A stretch of 64,000 bases of DNA from Acanthosepion lycidas (Eukaryota > Mollusca > Cephalopoda > Sepiida > Sepiidae): positions 1 through 64,000 of the forward strand of contig CAWVQA010000044.1 in the NCBI GenBank assembly GCA_963932145.1, read 5' to 3'. The translations under genes and the position numbers were made by a program. The notes below the pieces were generated by a model. The model saw nothing but the letters and a program-made list of their open reading frames with translations. It searched no databases and was not told the DNA's origin. Below, piece after piece: positions 1 to 10,585 of the stretch; the stretch's first letter is position 1, and every line of letters begins with the position of its first letter.

Positions 1-160
1 GTTTTGACAAAGTTATATTTAAGATTTTATGTTTTACACAACTTTTACTTACATAGCGATTTACATGCAAAATCTAGCTTTTTTCACTACTTTTTCAACG
101 CTAGTTTGTAAATATCAATAACTGTTTGAAAACATTAGAAAAACAATGAAATTATTGAAA

Positions 161-166
161 ATCGAT
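161..166. other. ClaI hexamer ATCGAT, present about once per monomer (exemplar)
   Basis: ATCGAT occurs at the same place in nearly every monomer and is one of the three CpG positions. It is lost in many E units (ATCCAT), in a few monomers with ATCTAT (20547, 23868, 53742, 55609), and at 11154-11164, which reads AAATAGATATG. A ClaI digest should therefore give a ladder with a step of about 208 bp, plus multimers where E units interrupt it. Confidence 0.85.
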
Positions 167-169
167 ATG

Positions 170-193
170 AAATCAATCAAAACTTATTGATTT
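170..193. other. Conserved dyad: 8-bp stem, 8-base loop (exemplar in monomer 1)
   Basis: AAATCAAT at 170-177 is the exact reverse complement of ATTGATTT at 186-193. The loop is CAAAACTT, or CAAAGCTT in H monomers. The stem arms are kept in almost every monomer I read, while the loop and flanks vary. Exceptions are the shortened GATTTAAC form (which still keeps ATTGATTT) and rare changes such as CTCATTG or CTTATAGATT. It could form a cruciform or hairpin, or be a site for a dimeric protein. Short dyads are proposed at many centromeres as non-B DNA, but no function is shown here. Confidence 0.75.
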
Positions 194-194
194 T

Positions 195-202
195 AACTAG
201 TT
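195..202. other. Palindrome AACTAGTT (SpeI core) near monomer end, exemplar
   Basis: AACTAGTT lies just downstream of the dyad in most monomers and contains the SpeI hexamer ACTAGT. It is broken to AACGAGTT (or AACGTGTT) in the S monomer preceding most B units, and to ATCTAGTT in many H units. Variation here is therefore class-linked rather than random. Confidence 0.7.
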
Positions 203-624
203 TCAGTAGTTTTGACAAAGTTTTATTTAAGATTTTATGTTTTACACAACTTTTAATTACATAGCGATTTACATGCAAAATCTAGCTTTTTTCACTACTT
301 TTTCAACGCTAGTTTGTAAATATCAATAACTGTTTGAAAACATTAGAAAAACAATGAAATTATTGAAAATCGATATGAAATCAATCAAAACTTATTGATT
401 TTAACTAGTTTCAGAAGTTTTGACAAAGTTATATTTAAGATTTTATGTTTTACACAACTTTTACTTACATAGCGATTTACATGCAAAATCTAGCTTTTTT
501 CACTACTTTTTCAACGCTAGTTTGTAAATATCAATAACTGTTTGAAAACATTAGAAAAACAATGAAATTATTGAAAACCGATATGAAATCAATCAAAACT
601 TATTGATTTTAACGAGTTTCAGAA

Positions 625-831
625 GTTTTGACAAAGTTTTATTTTAGATTTTATGTTTTACACAACTTTTACTTACATAGCGATTTACATGCAAAATCTA
701 GCTGTTTTGACTACTTTTTAACGCTAGTTTGTAAATATCAATATCTGTTTGAAAACATTAGAAAAACAATGAAATTATTGAAAATCGATATGAAATCAAT
801 CAAATCTTATTGATTTTAACTAGTTTCAGAA
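625..831 (+). repeat. Monomer class B (207 bp, ORF-bearing), exemplar
   Basis: Class B is defined by TTTTATTTTAGA, GCTGTTTTGACTAC, TTTTTAACGCTAG and CAATATCTG. B units start at 625, 1455, 3531, 6852, 8512, 9756, 11624, 12454, 14530, 17643, 19094, 20963, 21793, 26359, 27396, 28433, 33411, 34863, 36937, 39425, 42122, 43574, 45648, 47516, 48552, 50421, 51876, 52706, 53535, 55402, 57894, 60799 and 63705. Because the unit is 207 bp and lacks certain stop-forming variants, a 61-codon frame stays open from a TTG at base 4 to a TGA. A subtype with GTTTTTACTAC (8512, 9756, 19094, 48552) always follows an E monomer, whereas the others follow S. I treat B as a non-coding satellite variant. Confidence 0.92.
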
Positions 832-1038
832 GTTTTGACAAAGTTATATTTAAGACTTTATGTTTTACTCAACTTTTACTTACATAGCGATTTAGATGCA
901 AAATCTAGCTGTTTTGATTACTTTTTAACGCTAGATTGTAAATATGAATAACTGTTTGAAAACATTAGAAAAACAATGAAATTATTGAAAATCGATATGA
1001 AATCAATCAAAACTTATTGATTTTAACTAGTTTCAGAA
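832..1038 (+). repeat. Monomer class C (207 bp), exemplar
   Basis: Class C is marked by TTTTACTCAAC, GATTTAGATGC, GTTTTGATTAC and GCTAGATTG. Further starts include 7475, 9135, 10379, 10794, 11831, 18058, 18473, 19717, 20132, 21586, 22416, 24907, 29678, 31130, 32167, 32582, 33618, 38181, 38596, 39632, 40047, 40878, 41293, 42329, 47931, 49175, 49590, 52499, 56440, 58515, 59345, 61421 and 62251. C often follows a G monomer, forming a G-C dimer (415 bp). Sub-variants such as GTGTGAAAAC (10794, 31130, 32582, 38596, 41293) and AACGTTAG (33618, 39632, 40047, 42329) tag individual lineages. This exemplar has private changes (AAGACTTTATG, AATATGAATAAC) that recur only at 11831. Confidence 0.92.
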
Positions 1039-1246
1039 GTTTTGACAAAGTTATATTTAAGATTTTATGTTTTACACAACTTTTAATTACATAGCGATTT
1101 ACATGCAAAATCTAGCTTTTTTCACTACTTTTTCAACGCTAGTTTGTAAATATCAATAACTGTTTGAAAACATTAGAAAAACAATGAAATTATTGAAAAT
1201 CGATATGAAATCAATCAAAGCTTATTGATTTTATCTAGTTTCAGAA
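1039..1246 (+). repeat. Monomer class H (S type with HindIII site), exemplar
   Basis: Class H is an S-type monomer with CAAAGCTTATTG in place of CAAAACTTATTG, which creates an AAGCTT hexamer (here 1218-1223). It also has TTTATCTAG in most copies, TTTAACTAG in others, or the one-base-shorter GATTTAACTAG (for example 8098, 9342, 18680, 22623, 48138). The GATTTAACTAG form is 207 bp long. H very often precedes an E monomer (H-E pairs at 2076, 4152, 5813, 8098, 9342, 18680, 22623, 25114, 28640, 30507, 48138, 56647, 59552). The change falls in the loop of the conserved dyad and does not disturb its stem. Confidence 0.9.
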
Positions 1247-1869
1247 GTTTTGACAAAGTTATATTTAAGATTTTATGTTTTACCCAACTTTTAATTACAT
1301 AGCGATTTACATGCAAAATCTAGCTTTTTTCACTACTTTTTCAACGCTAGTTTGTAAATATCAATAACTGTTTGAAAACATTAGAAAAACAATGAAATTA
1401 TTGAAAATCGATATGAAATCAATCAAAACTTATTGATTTTAACGAGTTTCAGAAGTTTTGACAAAGTTTTATTTTAGAGTTTATGTTTTACACAACTTTT
1501 ACTTACATAGCGATTTACATGCAAAATCTAGCTGTTTTGACTACTTTTTAACGCTAGTTTGTAAATATCAATATCTGTTTGAAAACATTAGAAAAACAAT
1601 GAAATTATTGAAAATCGATATGAAATCAATCAAAACTTATTGATTTTAACTAGTTTCAGAAGTTTTGACAAAGTTATATTTAAGATTTTATGTTTTACAC
1701 AACTTTTAATTACCTAGCGATTTACATGCAAAATCTAGCTTTTTTCACTACTTTTTCAACGCTAGTTTGTAAATATCAATAACTGTTTGAAAACATTAGA
1801 AAAACAATGAAATTATTGAAAATCGATATGAAATCAATCAAAACTTATTGATTTTAACTAGTTTCAGTA

Positions 1870-2075
1870 GTTTTGACAAAGTTTTATTTAAGATTTTATG
1901 TTTTACACAACTTTTAATTACATAGCGATTTACATGCAAATGTAGCTGTTTTGATTACTTTTTAACGCTAGATTGTAAATATCAATAACTGTTTGAAAAC
2001 ATTAGAAAAACAATGAAATTATTGAAAATCGATATGAAATCAATCAAAACTTATTGATTTTAACTAGTTTCAGAA
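1870..2075 (+). repeat. Monomer class D (206 bp), exemplar
   Basis: Class D has CATGCAAATGTAGCTG where S has CATGCAAAATCTAGCT. It also has GTTTTGATTAC and GCTAGATTG. Loss of one A plus the missing C makes it the shortest class. Starts include 3946, 5607, 11001, 12869, 14945, 16398, 25737, 26774, 27811, 29885, 31337, 32789, 35278, 36316, 37351, 38803, 41500, 42952, 43989, 45027 and 46895. The deletion creates an exact ATGCAAAT octamer (here 1934-1941). A less derived form with CAAAATGTAG and no deletion is listed separately. Confidence 0.91.
1934..1941 (+). other. Octamer ATGCAAAT in D monomers (exemplar)
   Basis: The one-base deletion in D changes ATGCAAAATC to ATGCAAATGT, giving an exact match to the ATGCAAAT octamer bound by POU-domain factors in animals. 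It is present in all full D units and absent from the other classes. An eight-base match is weak evidence and the host is unknown, so I record the motif only. Confidence 0.35.
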
Positions 2076-2283
2076 GTTTTGACAAAGTTATATTTAAGAT
2101 TTTATGTTTTACACAACTTTTAATTACATAGCGATTTACATGCAAAATCTAGCTTTTTTCACTACTTTTTCAACGCTAGTTTGTAAATATCAATAACTGT
2201 TTGAAAACATTAGAAAAACAATGAAATTATTGAAAATCGATATGAAATCAATCAAAGCTTATTGATTTTATCTAGTTTCAGAA

Positions 2284-2490
2284 GTTTTGACAAAGTTATA
2301 TTTAAGATTTTATGTTTTACACAACTTTTAATTACATAGCGATTTACATGCAAAATCTAGCTGTTTTGACAACTTTTTAACGCTAGTTTGTAAATATTAA
2401 TATCTGTTTGAAAACATTACAAAAACAATGAAATTATTGAAAATCCATATGAAATCAATCAAAACTTATTGATTTTAACTAGTTTCAGAA
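2284..2490 (+). repeat. Monomer class E (207 bp), exemplar
   Basis: Class E is defined by GCTGTTTTGACAAC, AATATTAATATCTG and CATTACAAAAAC. Starts are 2284, 4360, 6021, 8305, 9549, 13283, 15359, 18887, 22830, 25322, 28848, 30715, 35692, 44403, 46271, 48345, 52912, 54779, 56855, 59760 and 62666, plus a hybrid at 16812. Two alleles exist. One reads AAATCCATATG, which loses the ClaI site and gains NdeI CATATG (here 2446-2451). The other keeps AAATCGATATG (6021, 25322, 28848, 30715, 35692, 44403, 46271). A third mark, CATGGAAAATC, ties 25322 to 56855, 59760 and 62666. Confidence 0.92.
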
Positions 2491-5400
2491 GTTTTGACAA
2501 AGTTTTATTTAAGATTTTATGTTTTACACAACTTTTAATTACATAGCGATTTACATGCAAAATCTAGCTTTTTTCACTACTTTTTCAACGCTAGTTTGTA
2601 AATATCAATAACTGTTTGAAAACATTAGAAAAACAATGAAATTATTGAAAATCGATATGAAATCAATCAAAACTTATTGATTTTAACTAGTTTCAGAAGT
2701 TTTGACAAAGTTATATTTAAGATTTTATGTTTTACACAACTTTTACTTACATAGCGATTTACATGCAAAATCTAGCTTTTTTCACTACTTTTTCAACGCT
2801 AGTTTGTAAATATCAATAACTGTTTGAAAACATTAGAAAAACAATGAAATTATTGAAAATCGATATGAAATCAATCAAAACTTATTGATTTTAACTAGTT
2901 TCAGTAGTTTTGACAAAGTTTTATTTAAGATTTTATGTTTTACACAACTTTTAATTACATAGCGATTTACATGCAAAATCTAGCTTTTTTCACTACTTTT
3001 TCAACGCTAGTTTGTAAATATCAATAACTGTTTGAAAACATTAGAAAAACAATGAAATTATTGAAAATCGATATGAAATCAATCAAAACTTATTGATTTT
3101 AACTAGTTTCAGAAGTTTTGACAAAGTTATATTTAAGATTTTATGTTTTACACAACTTTTACTTACATAGCGATTTACATGCAAAATCTAGCTTTTTTCA
3201 CTACTTTTTCAACGCTAGTTTGTAAATATCAATAACTGTTTGAAAACATTAGAAAAACAATGAAATTATTGAAAATCGATATGAAATCAATCAAAACTTA
3301 TTGATTTTAACTAGTTTCAGTAGTTTTGACAAAGTTTTATTTAAGATTTTATGTTTTACACAACTTTTAATTACATAGCGATTTACATGCAAAATCTAGC
3401 TTTTTTCACTACTTTTTCAACGCTAGTTTGTAAATATCAATAACTGTTTGAAAACATTAGAAAAACAATGAAATTATTGAAAATCGATATGAAATCAATC
3501 AAAACTTATTGATTTTAACGAGTTTCAGAAGTTTTGACAAAGTTTTATTTTAGAGTTTATGTTTTACACAACTTTTACTTACATAGCGATTTACATGCAA
3601 AATCTAGCTGTTTTGACTACTTTTTAACGCTAGTTTGTAAATATCAATATCTGTTTGAAAACATTAGAAAAACAATGAAATTATTGAAAATCGATATGAA
3701 ATCAATCAAAACTTATTGATTTTAACTAGTTTCAGAAGTTTTGACAAAGTTATATTTAAGATTTTATGTTTTACACAACTTTTAATTACCTAGCGATTTA
3801 CATGCAAAATCTAGCTTTTTTCACTACTTTTTCAACGCTAGTTTGTAAATATCAATAACTGTTTGAAAACATTAGAAAAACAATGAAATTATTGAAAATC
3901 GATATGAAATCAATCAAAACTTATTGATTTTAACTAGTTTCAGTAGTTTTGACAAAGTTTTATTTAAGATTTTATGTTTTACACAACTTTTAATTACATA
4001 GCGATTTACATGCAAATGTAGCTGTTTTGATTACTTTTTAACGCTAGATTGTAAATATCAATAACTGTTTGAAAACATTAGAAAAACAATGAAATTATTG
4101 AAAATCGATATGAAATCAATCAAAACTTATTGATTTTAACTAGTTTCAGAAGTTTTGACAAAGTTATATTTAAGATTTTATGTTTTACACAACTTTTAAT
4201 TACATAGCGATTTACATGCAAAATCTAGCTTTTTTCACTACTTTTTCAACGCTAGTTTGTAAATATCAATAACTGTTTGAAAACATTAGAAAAACAATGA
4301 AATTATTGAAAATCGATATGAAATCAATCAAAGCTTATTGATTTTATCTAGTTTCAGAAGTTTTGACAAAGTTATATTTAAGATTTTATGTTTTACACAA
4401 CTTTTAATTACATAGCGATTTACATGCAAAATCTAGCTGTTTTGACAACTTTTTAACGCTAGTTTGTAAATATTAATATCTGTTTGAAAACATTACAAAA
4501 ACAATGAAATTATTGAAAATCCATATGAAATCAATCAAAACTTATTGATTTTAACTAGTTTCAGAAGTTTTGACAAAGTTTTATTTAAGATTTTATGTTT
4601 TACACAACTTTTAATTACATAGCGATTTACATGCAAAATCTAGCTTTTTTCACTACTTTTTCAACGCTAGTTTGTAAATATCAATAACTGTTTGAAAACA
4701 TTAGAAAAACAATGAAATTATTGAAAATCGATATGAAATCAATCAAAACTTATTGATTTTAACTAGTTTCAGAAGTTTTGACAAAGTTATATTTAAGATT
4801 TTATGTTTTACACAACTTTTACTTACATAGCGATTTACATGCAAAATCTAGCTTTTTTCACTACTTTTTCAACGCTAGTTTGTAAATATCAATAACTGTT
4901 TGAAAACATTAGAAAAACAATGAAATTATTGAAAATCGATATGAAATCAATCAAAACTTATTGATTTTAACTAGTTTCAGTAGTTTTGACAAAGTTTTAT
5001 TTAAGATTTTATGTTTTACACAACTTTTAATTACATAGCGATTTACATGCAAAATCTAGCTTTTTTTACTACTTTTTCAACGCTAGTTTGTAAATATCAA
5101 TAACTGTTTGAAAACATTAGAAAAACAATGAAATTATTGAAAATCGATATGAAATCAATCAAAACTTATTGATTTTAACTAGTTTCAGAAGTTTTGACAA
5201 AGTTATATTTAAGATTTTATGTTTTACACAACTTTTACTTACATAGCGATTTACATGCAAAATCTAGCTTTTTTCACTACTTTTTCAACGCTAGTTTGTA
5301 AATATCAATAACTGTTTGAAAACATTAGAAAAACAATGAAATTATTGAAAATCGATATGAAATCAATCAAAACTTATTGATTTTAACTAGTTTCAGTAGT

Positions 5401-6851
5401 TTTGACAAAGTTTAATTTAAGATTTTATGTTTTACACAACTTTTAATTACATAGCGATTTACATGCAAAATCTAGCTTTTTTCACTACTTTTTCAACGCT
5501 AGTTTGTAAATATCAATAACTGTTTGAAAACATTAGAAAAACAATGAAATTATTGAAAATCGATATGAAATCAATCAAAACTTATTGATTTTAACTAGTT
5601 TCAGTAGTTTTGACAAAGTTTTATTTAAGATTTTATGTTTTACACAACATTTAATTACATAGCGATTTACATGCAAATGTAGCTGTTTTGATTACTTTTT
5701 AACGCTAGATTGTAAATATCAATAACTGTTTGAAAACATTAGAAAAACAATGAAATTATTGAAAATCGATATGAAATCAATCAAAACTTATTGATTTTAA
5801 CTAGTTTCAGAAGTTTTGACAAAGTTATATTTAAGATTTTATGTTTTACACAACTTTTAATTACATAGCGATTTACATGCAAAATCTAGCTTTTTTCACT
5901 ACTTTTTCAACGCTAGTTTGTAAATATCAATAACTGTTTGAAAACATTAGAAAAACAATGAAATTATTGAAAATCGATATGAAATCAATCAAAGCTTATT
6001 GATTTTATCTAGTTTCAGAAGTTTTGACAAAGTTATATTTAAGATTTTATGTTTTACACAACTTTTAATTACATAGCGATTTACATGCAAAATCTAGCTG
6101 TTTTGACAACTTTTTAACGCTAGTTTGTAAATATTAATATCTGTTTGAAAACATTACAAAAACAATGAAATTATTGAAAATCGATATGAAATCAATCAAA
6201 ACTTATTGATTTTAACTAGTTTCAGAAGTTTTGACAAAGTTTTATTTAAGATTTTATGTTTTACACAACTTTTAATTACATAGCGATTTACATGCAAAAT
6301 CTAGCTTTTTTCACTACTTTTTCAACGCTAGTTTGTAAATATCAATAACTGTTTGAAAACATTAGAAAAACAATGAAATTATTGAAAATCGATATGAAAT
6401 CAATCAAAACTTATTGATTTTAACTAGTTTCAGAAGTTTTGACAAAGTTATATTTAAGATTTTATGTTTTACACAACTTTTACTTACATAGCGATTTACA
6501 TGCAAAATCTAGCTTTTTTCACTACTTTTTCAACGCTAGTTTGTAAATATCAATAACTGTTTGAAAACATTAGAAAAACAATGAAATTATTGAAAATCGA
6601 TATGAAATCAATCAAAACTTATTGATTTTAACTAGTTTCAGTAGTTTTGACAAAGATTTATTTAAGATTTTATGTTTTACACAACTTTTAATTACATAGC
6701 GATTTACATGCAAAATCTAGCTTTTTTCACTACTTTTTCAACGTTAGTTTGTAAATATCAATAACTGTTTGAAAACATTAGAAAAACAATGAAATTATTG
6801 AAAATCGATATGAAATCAATCAAAACTTATTGATTTTAACGAGTTTCAGAA

Positions 6852-8097
6852 GTTTTGACAAAGTTTTATTTTAGATTTTATGTTTTACACAACTTTTACT
6901 TATATAGCGATTTACATGCAAAATCTAGCTGTTTTGACTACTTTTTAACGCTACTTTGTAAATATCAATATCTGTTTGAAAACATTAGAAAAACAATGAA
7001 ATTATTGAAAATCGATATGAAATCAATCAAAACTTATTGATTTTAACTAGTTTCAGAAGTTTTGACAAAGTTATATTTAAGATTTTATGTTTTACACAAC
7101 TTTTACTTACATAGCGATTTACATGCAAAATCTAGCTTTTTTCACTACTTTTTCAACGCTAGTTTGTAAATATCAATAACTGTTTGAAAACATTAGAAAA
7201 ACAATGAAATTATTGAAAATCGATATGAAATCAATCAAAACTTATTGATTTTAACTAGTTTCAGTAGTTTTGACAAAGTTTTATTTAAGATTTTATGTTT
7301 TACACAACTTTTCATTACATAGCGATTTACATGCAAAATCTAGCTTTTTTCACTACTTTTTCAACGCTAGATTGTAAATATCAATAACTGTTTGAAAACA
7401 TTAGAAAAACCATGAAATTATTGAAAATCGATATGAAATCAATCAAAACTTATTGATTTTAACTAGTTTCAGAAGTTTTGACAAAGTTAGATTTAAGATT
7501 TTATGTTTTACTCAACTTTTACTTACATAGCGATTTAGATGCAAAATCTAGCTGTTTTGATTACTTTTTAACGCTAGATTGTAAATATCAATAACTGTTT
7601 GAAAACATTAGAAAAACAATGAAATTATTGAAAATCGATATGAAATCAATCAAAACTTATTGATTTTAACTAGTTTCAGAAGTTTTGACAAAGTTATATT
7701 TAAGATTTTATGTTTTACACAACTTTTAATTACATAGCGATTTACATGCAAAATCTAGCTTTTTTCACTACTTTTTCAACGCTAGTTTGTAAATATCAAT
7801 AACTGTTTGAAAACATTAGAAAAACAATGAAATTATTGAAAATCGATATGAAATCAATCAAAACTTATTGATTTTAACTAGTTTCAGAAGTTTTGACAAA
7901 GTTATATTTAAGATTTTATGTTTTACACAACTTTTACTTACATAGCGATTTACATGCAAAATTTAGCTTTTTTCACTACTTTTTCAACGCTAGTTTGTAA
8001 ATATAAATAACTGTTTGAAAACATTAGAAAAACAATGAAATTATTGAAAATCGATATGAAATCAATCAAAACTTATTGATTTTAACTAGTTTCAGAA
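6852..8097 (+). repeat. Transition block B-S-G-C-S-S
   Basis: This block holds B (TTATATAGCG), S, G (TTTTCATTAC), C (GTTAGATTTAAG), then two S units. The last S has private changes (AAATTTAGC, AATATAAATAAC). The first four units have a counterpart in 17643-18264, where S and G are fused into one monomer. The final two S units are replaced there by a G-C pair. Confidence 0.8.
7267..7474 (+). repeat. Monomer class G (208 bp), exemplar
   Basis: Class G keeps the S-type TTTTTTCACTAC and TTTTTCAACG but reads GCTAGATTG and AAAAACCATGAAAT. It looks intermediate between S and C and is usually followed by C. Other examples start at 8927, 10171, 10586, 18265, 19509, 19924, 21378, 22208, 24699, 29470, 30922, 31959, 32374, 45855, 47723, 58307 and 59137. 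This copy shares the mark TTTTCATTAC with 22208. Three G units (8927, 19509, 48967) read AAACCAATAAATT, a mutation useful for tracing duplications. Confidence 0.9.
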
Positions 8098-10585
8098 GTT
8101 TTGACAAAGTTATATTTAAGATTTTATGTTTTACACAACTTTTAATTACATAGCGATTTACATGCAAAATCTAGCTTTTTTCACTACTTTTTCAACGCTA
8201 GTTTGTAAATATCAATAACTGTTTGAAAACATTAGAAAAACAATGAAATTATTGAAAATCGATATGAAATCAATCAAAGCTTATTGATTTAACTAGTTTC
8301 AGAAGTTTTGACAAAGTTATATTTAAGATTTTATGTTTTACACAACTTTTAATTACATAGCGATTTACATGCAAAATCTAGCTGTTTTGACAACTTTTTA
8401 ACGCTAGTTTGTAAATATTAATATCTGTTTGAAAACATTACAAAAACAATGAAATTATTGAAAATCCATATGAAATCAATCAAAACTTATTGATTTTAAC
8501 TAGTTTCAGAAGTTTTGACAAAGTTTTATTTTAGATTTTATGTTTTACACAACTTTTACTTACATAGCGATTTACATGCAAAATCTAGCTGTTTTTACTA
8601 CTTTTTAACGCTAGTTTGTAAATATCAATATCTGTTTGAAAACATTAGAAAAACAATGAAATTATTGAAAATCGATATGAAATCAATCAAAACTTATTGA
8701 TTTTAACTAGTTTCAGAAGTTTTGACAAAGTTATATTTAAGATTTTATGTTTTACACAACTTTTACTTACATAGCGATTTACATGCAAAATCTAGCTTTT
8801 TTCACTACTTTTTTAACGCTAGTTTGTAAATATCAATAACTGTTTGAAAACATTAGAAAAACAATGAAATTATTGAAAATCGATATGAAATCAATCAAAA
8901 CTTATTGATTTTAACTAGTTTCAGTAGTTTTGACAAAGTTTTATTTAAGATTTTATGTTTTACACAACTTTTAATTACATAGCGATTTACATGCAAAATC
9001 TAGCTTTTTTCACTACTTTTTCAACGCTAGATTGTAAATATCAATAACTGTTTGAAAACATTAGAAAAACCAATAAATTATTGAAAATCGATATGAAATC
9101 AATCAAAACTTATTGATTTTAACTAGTTTCAGAAGTTTTGACAAAGTTATATTTAAGATTTTATGTTTTACTCAACTTTTACTTACATAGCGATTTAGAT
9201 GCAAAATCTAGCTGTTTTGATTACTTTTTAACGCTAGATTGTAAATATCAATAACTCTTTGAAAACATTAGAAAAACAATGAAATTATTGAAAATCGATA
9301 TGAAATCAATCAAAACTTATTGATTTTAACTAGTTTCAGAAGTTTTGACAAAGTTATATTTAAGATTTTATGTTTTACACAACTTTTAATTACATAGCGA
9401 TTTACATGCAAAATCTAGCTTTTTTCACTACTTTTTCAACGCTAGTTTGTAAATATCAATAACTGTTTGAAAACATTAGAAAAACAATGAAATTATTGAA
9501 AATCGATATGAAATCAATCAAAGCTTATTGATTTAACTAGTTTCAGAAGTTTTGACAAAGTTATATTTAAGATTTTATGTTTTACACAACTTTTAATTAC
9601 ATAGCGATTTACATGCAAAATCTAGCTGTTTTGACAACTTTTTAACGCTAGTTTGTAAATATTAATATCTGTTTGAAAACATTACAAAAACAATGAAATT
9701 ATTGAAAATCCATATGAAATCAATCAAAACTTATTGATTTTAACTAGTTTCAGAAGTTTTGACAAAGTTTTATTTTAGATTTTATGTTTTACACAACTTT
9801 TACTTACATAGCGATTTACATGCAAAATCTAGCTGTTTTTACTACTTTTTAACGCTAGTTTGTAAATATCAATATCTGTTTGAAAACATTAGAAAAACAA
9901 TGAAATTATTGAAAATCGATATGAAATCAATCAAAACTTATTGATTTTAACTAGTTTCAGAAGTTTTGACAAAGTTATATTTAAGATTTTATGTTTTACA
10001 CAACTTTTACTTACATAGCGATTTACATGCAAAATCTAGCTTTTTTCACTACTTTTTTAACGCTAGTTTGTAAATATCAATAACTGTTTGAAAACATTAG
10101 AAAAACAATGAAATTATTGAAAATCGATATGAAATCAATCAAAACTTATTGATTTTAACTAGTTTCAGTAGTTTTGACAAAGTTTTATTTAAGATTTTAT
10201 GTTTTACACAACTTTTAATTACATAGCGATTTACATGCAAAATCTAGCTTTTTTCACTACTTTTTCAACGCTAGATTGTAAATATCAATAACTGTTTGAA
10301 AACATTAGAAAAACCATGAAATTATTGAAAATCGATATGAAATCAATCAAAACTTATTGATTTTAACTAGTTTCAGAAGTTTTGACAAAGTTATATTTAA
10401 GATTTTATGTTTTACTCAACTTTTACTTACATAGCGATTTAGATGCAAAATCTAGCTGTTTTGATTACTTTTTAACGCTAGATTGTAAATATCAATAACT
10501 GTTTGAAAACATTAGAAAAACAATGAAATTATTGAAAATCGATATGAAATCAATCAAAACTTATTGATTTTAACTAGTTTCAGAA
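8098..10585 (+). repeat. 1244-bp hexamer higher-order repeat, two tandem copies
   Basis: Copies 8098-9341 and 9342-10585 both read H (short GATTTAACTAG form), E (CCATATG), B (GTTTTTACTAC), S (TTTTTTAACG), G, C. Only the first copy has AAACCAATAAATT in its G unit. That allele recurs at 19509 and 48967, so it is the first copy that is related to the hexamers at 18680-19923 and 48138-49381. Confidence 0.9.

Larger units (their letters stand above)
1..208 (+). repeat. Monomer class S (ground type, 208 bp), exemplar
   Basis: This is the commonest class. Diagnostic segments are GCTTTTTTCACTAC, TTTTTCAACGCTAGTTTG and CAATAACTG. Two linked forms alternate in many blocks. One starts GTTATATTTAAG and carries TTTTACTTAC (as here). 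The other starts GTTTTATTTAAG and carries TTTTAATTAC (as at 209). The junction before the TTTTAT form usually reads TCAGTAG, against TCAGAAG elsewhere. The extra C in TTTTTCAACG makes S one base longer than B, C and E, which read TTTTTAACG. A subset reads AACGAG instead of AACTAG at its 3' end, and these nearly always stand directly before a B monomer (for example 417-624 before 625). Confidence 0.93.
1..416 (+). repeat. Leading S-S pair upstream of the large duplication
   Basis: These are two S monomers, one TTATAT/CTTAC and one TTTTAT/AATTAC, joined through TCAGTAG. They match S-S pairs elsewhere (for example 2699-3114). They precede the point where the 11-kb duplication begins and contain nothing but satellite. 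Confidence 0.85.
1455..5606 (+). repeat. 2076-bp decamer higher-order repeat, two tandem copies
   Basis: The copies are 1455-3530 and 3531-5606. Both run B (AGAGTTTATG), S (TTACCTAGCG), D, H, E, then five S units alternating between the TTTTAT/AATTAC and TTATAT/CTTAC forms. A partial third copy follows at 5607-6851 (D, H, E, S, S, S) before the next B at 6852. The second copy has small private changes (TTTTTTTTAC near 5063, GTTTAATTTAAG near 5410). The same pair lies in the second large copy at 12454-14529 and 14530-16397, where the latter lacks one S. Confidence 0.9.
417..7681 (+). repeat. Large segmental duplication, copy 1
   Basis: Monomer order and private variants match 11415-18264. Shared rare marks include GAAAACCGATATG at about 573, AAATCTTATTG at about 802 (11801 in copy 2), AAGACTTTATG with AATATGAATAAC in the C unit at 832, TTTTACCCAAC at about 1280, AGAGTTTATG in B units 1455 and 3531, CATTTAATTAC in the D unit at 5607, AACGTTAG at about 6751 and TTATATAGCG at about 6901. 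The offset is 10998 bp at the first monomer and 10999 bp over most of the length, or 53 monomers. The left breakpoint lies inside monomer 417-624. It falls after the CTTAC/AATTAC difference (about 471) and before the shared ACCG (about 577). Confidence 0.9.

Noticed and set aside
13-20. TATA-like TTATATTTAAG at the start of many S, H, C and E monomers as a promoter
   Set aside because: It is present in most monomers, has no associated reading frame or second element, and is expected by chance in sequence this AT-rich.
1934-1941. ATGCAAAT octamer as a functional POU-factor enhancer
   Set aside because: The match is eight bases in AT-rich DNA, created by one deletion, with an unknown host. It is kept only as a low-confidence motif.
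9072-9077. AATAAA as a polyadenylation signal
   Set aside because: It occurs in only three G units of one lineage with no upstream gene. It is used here as a lineage marker only.
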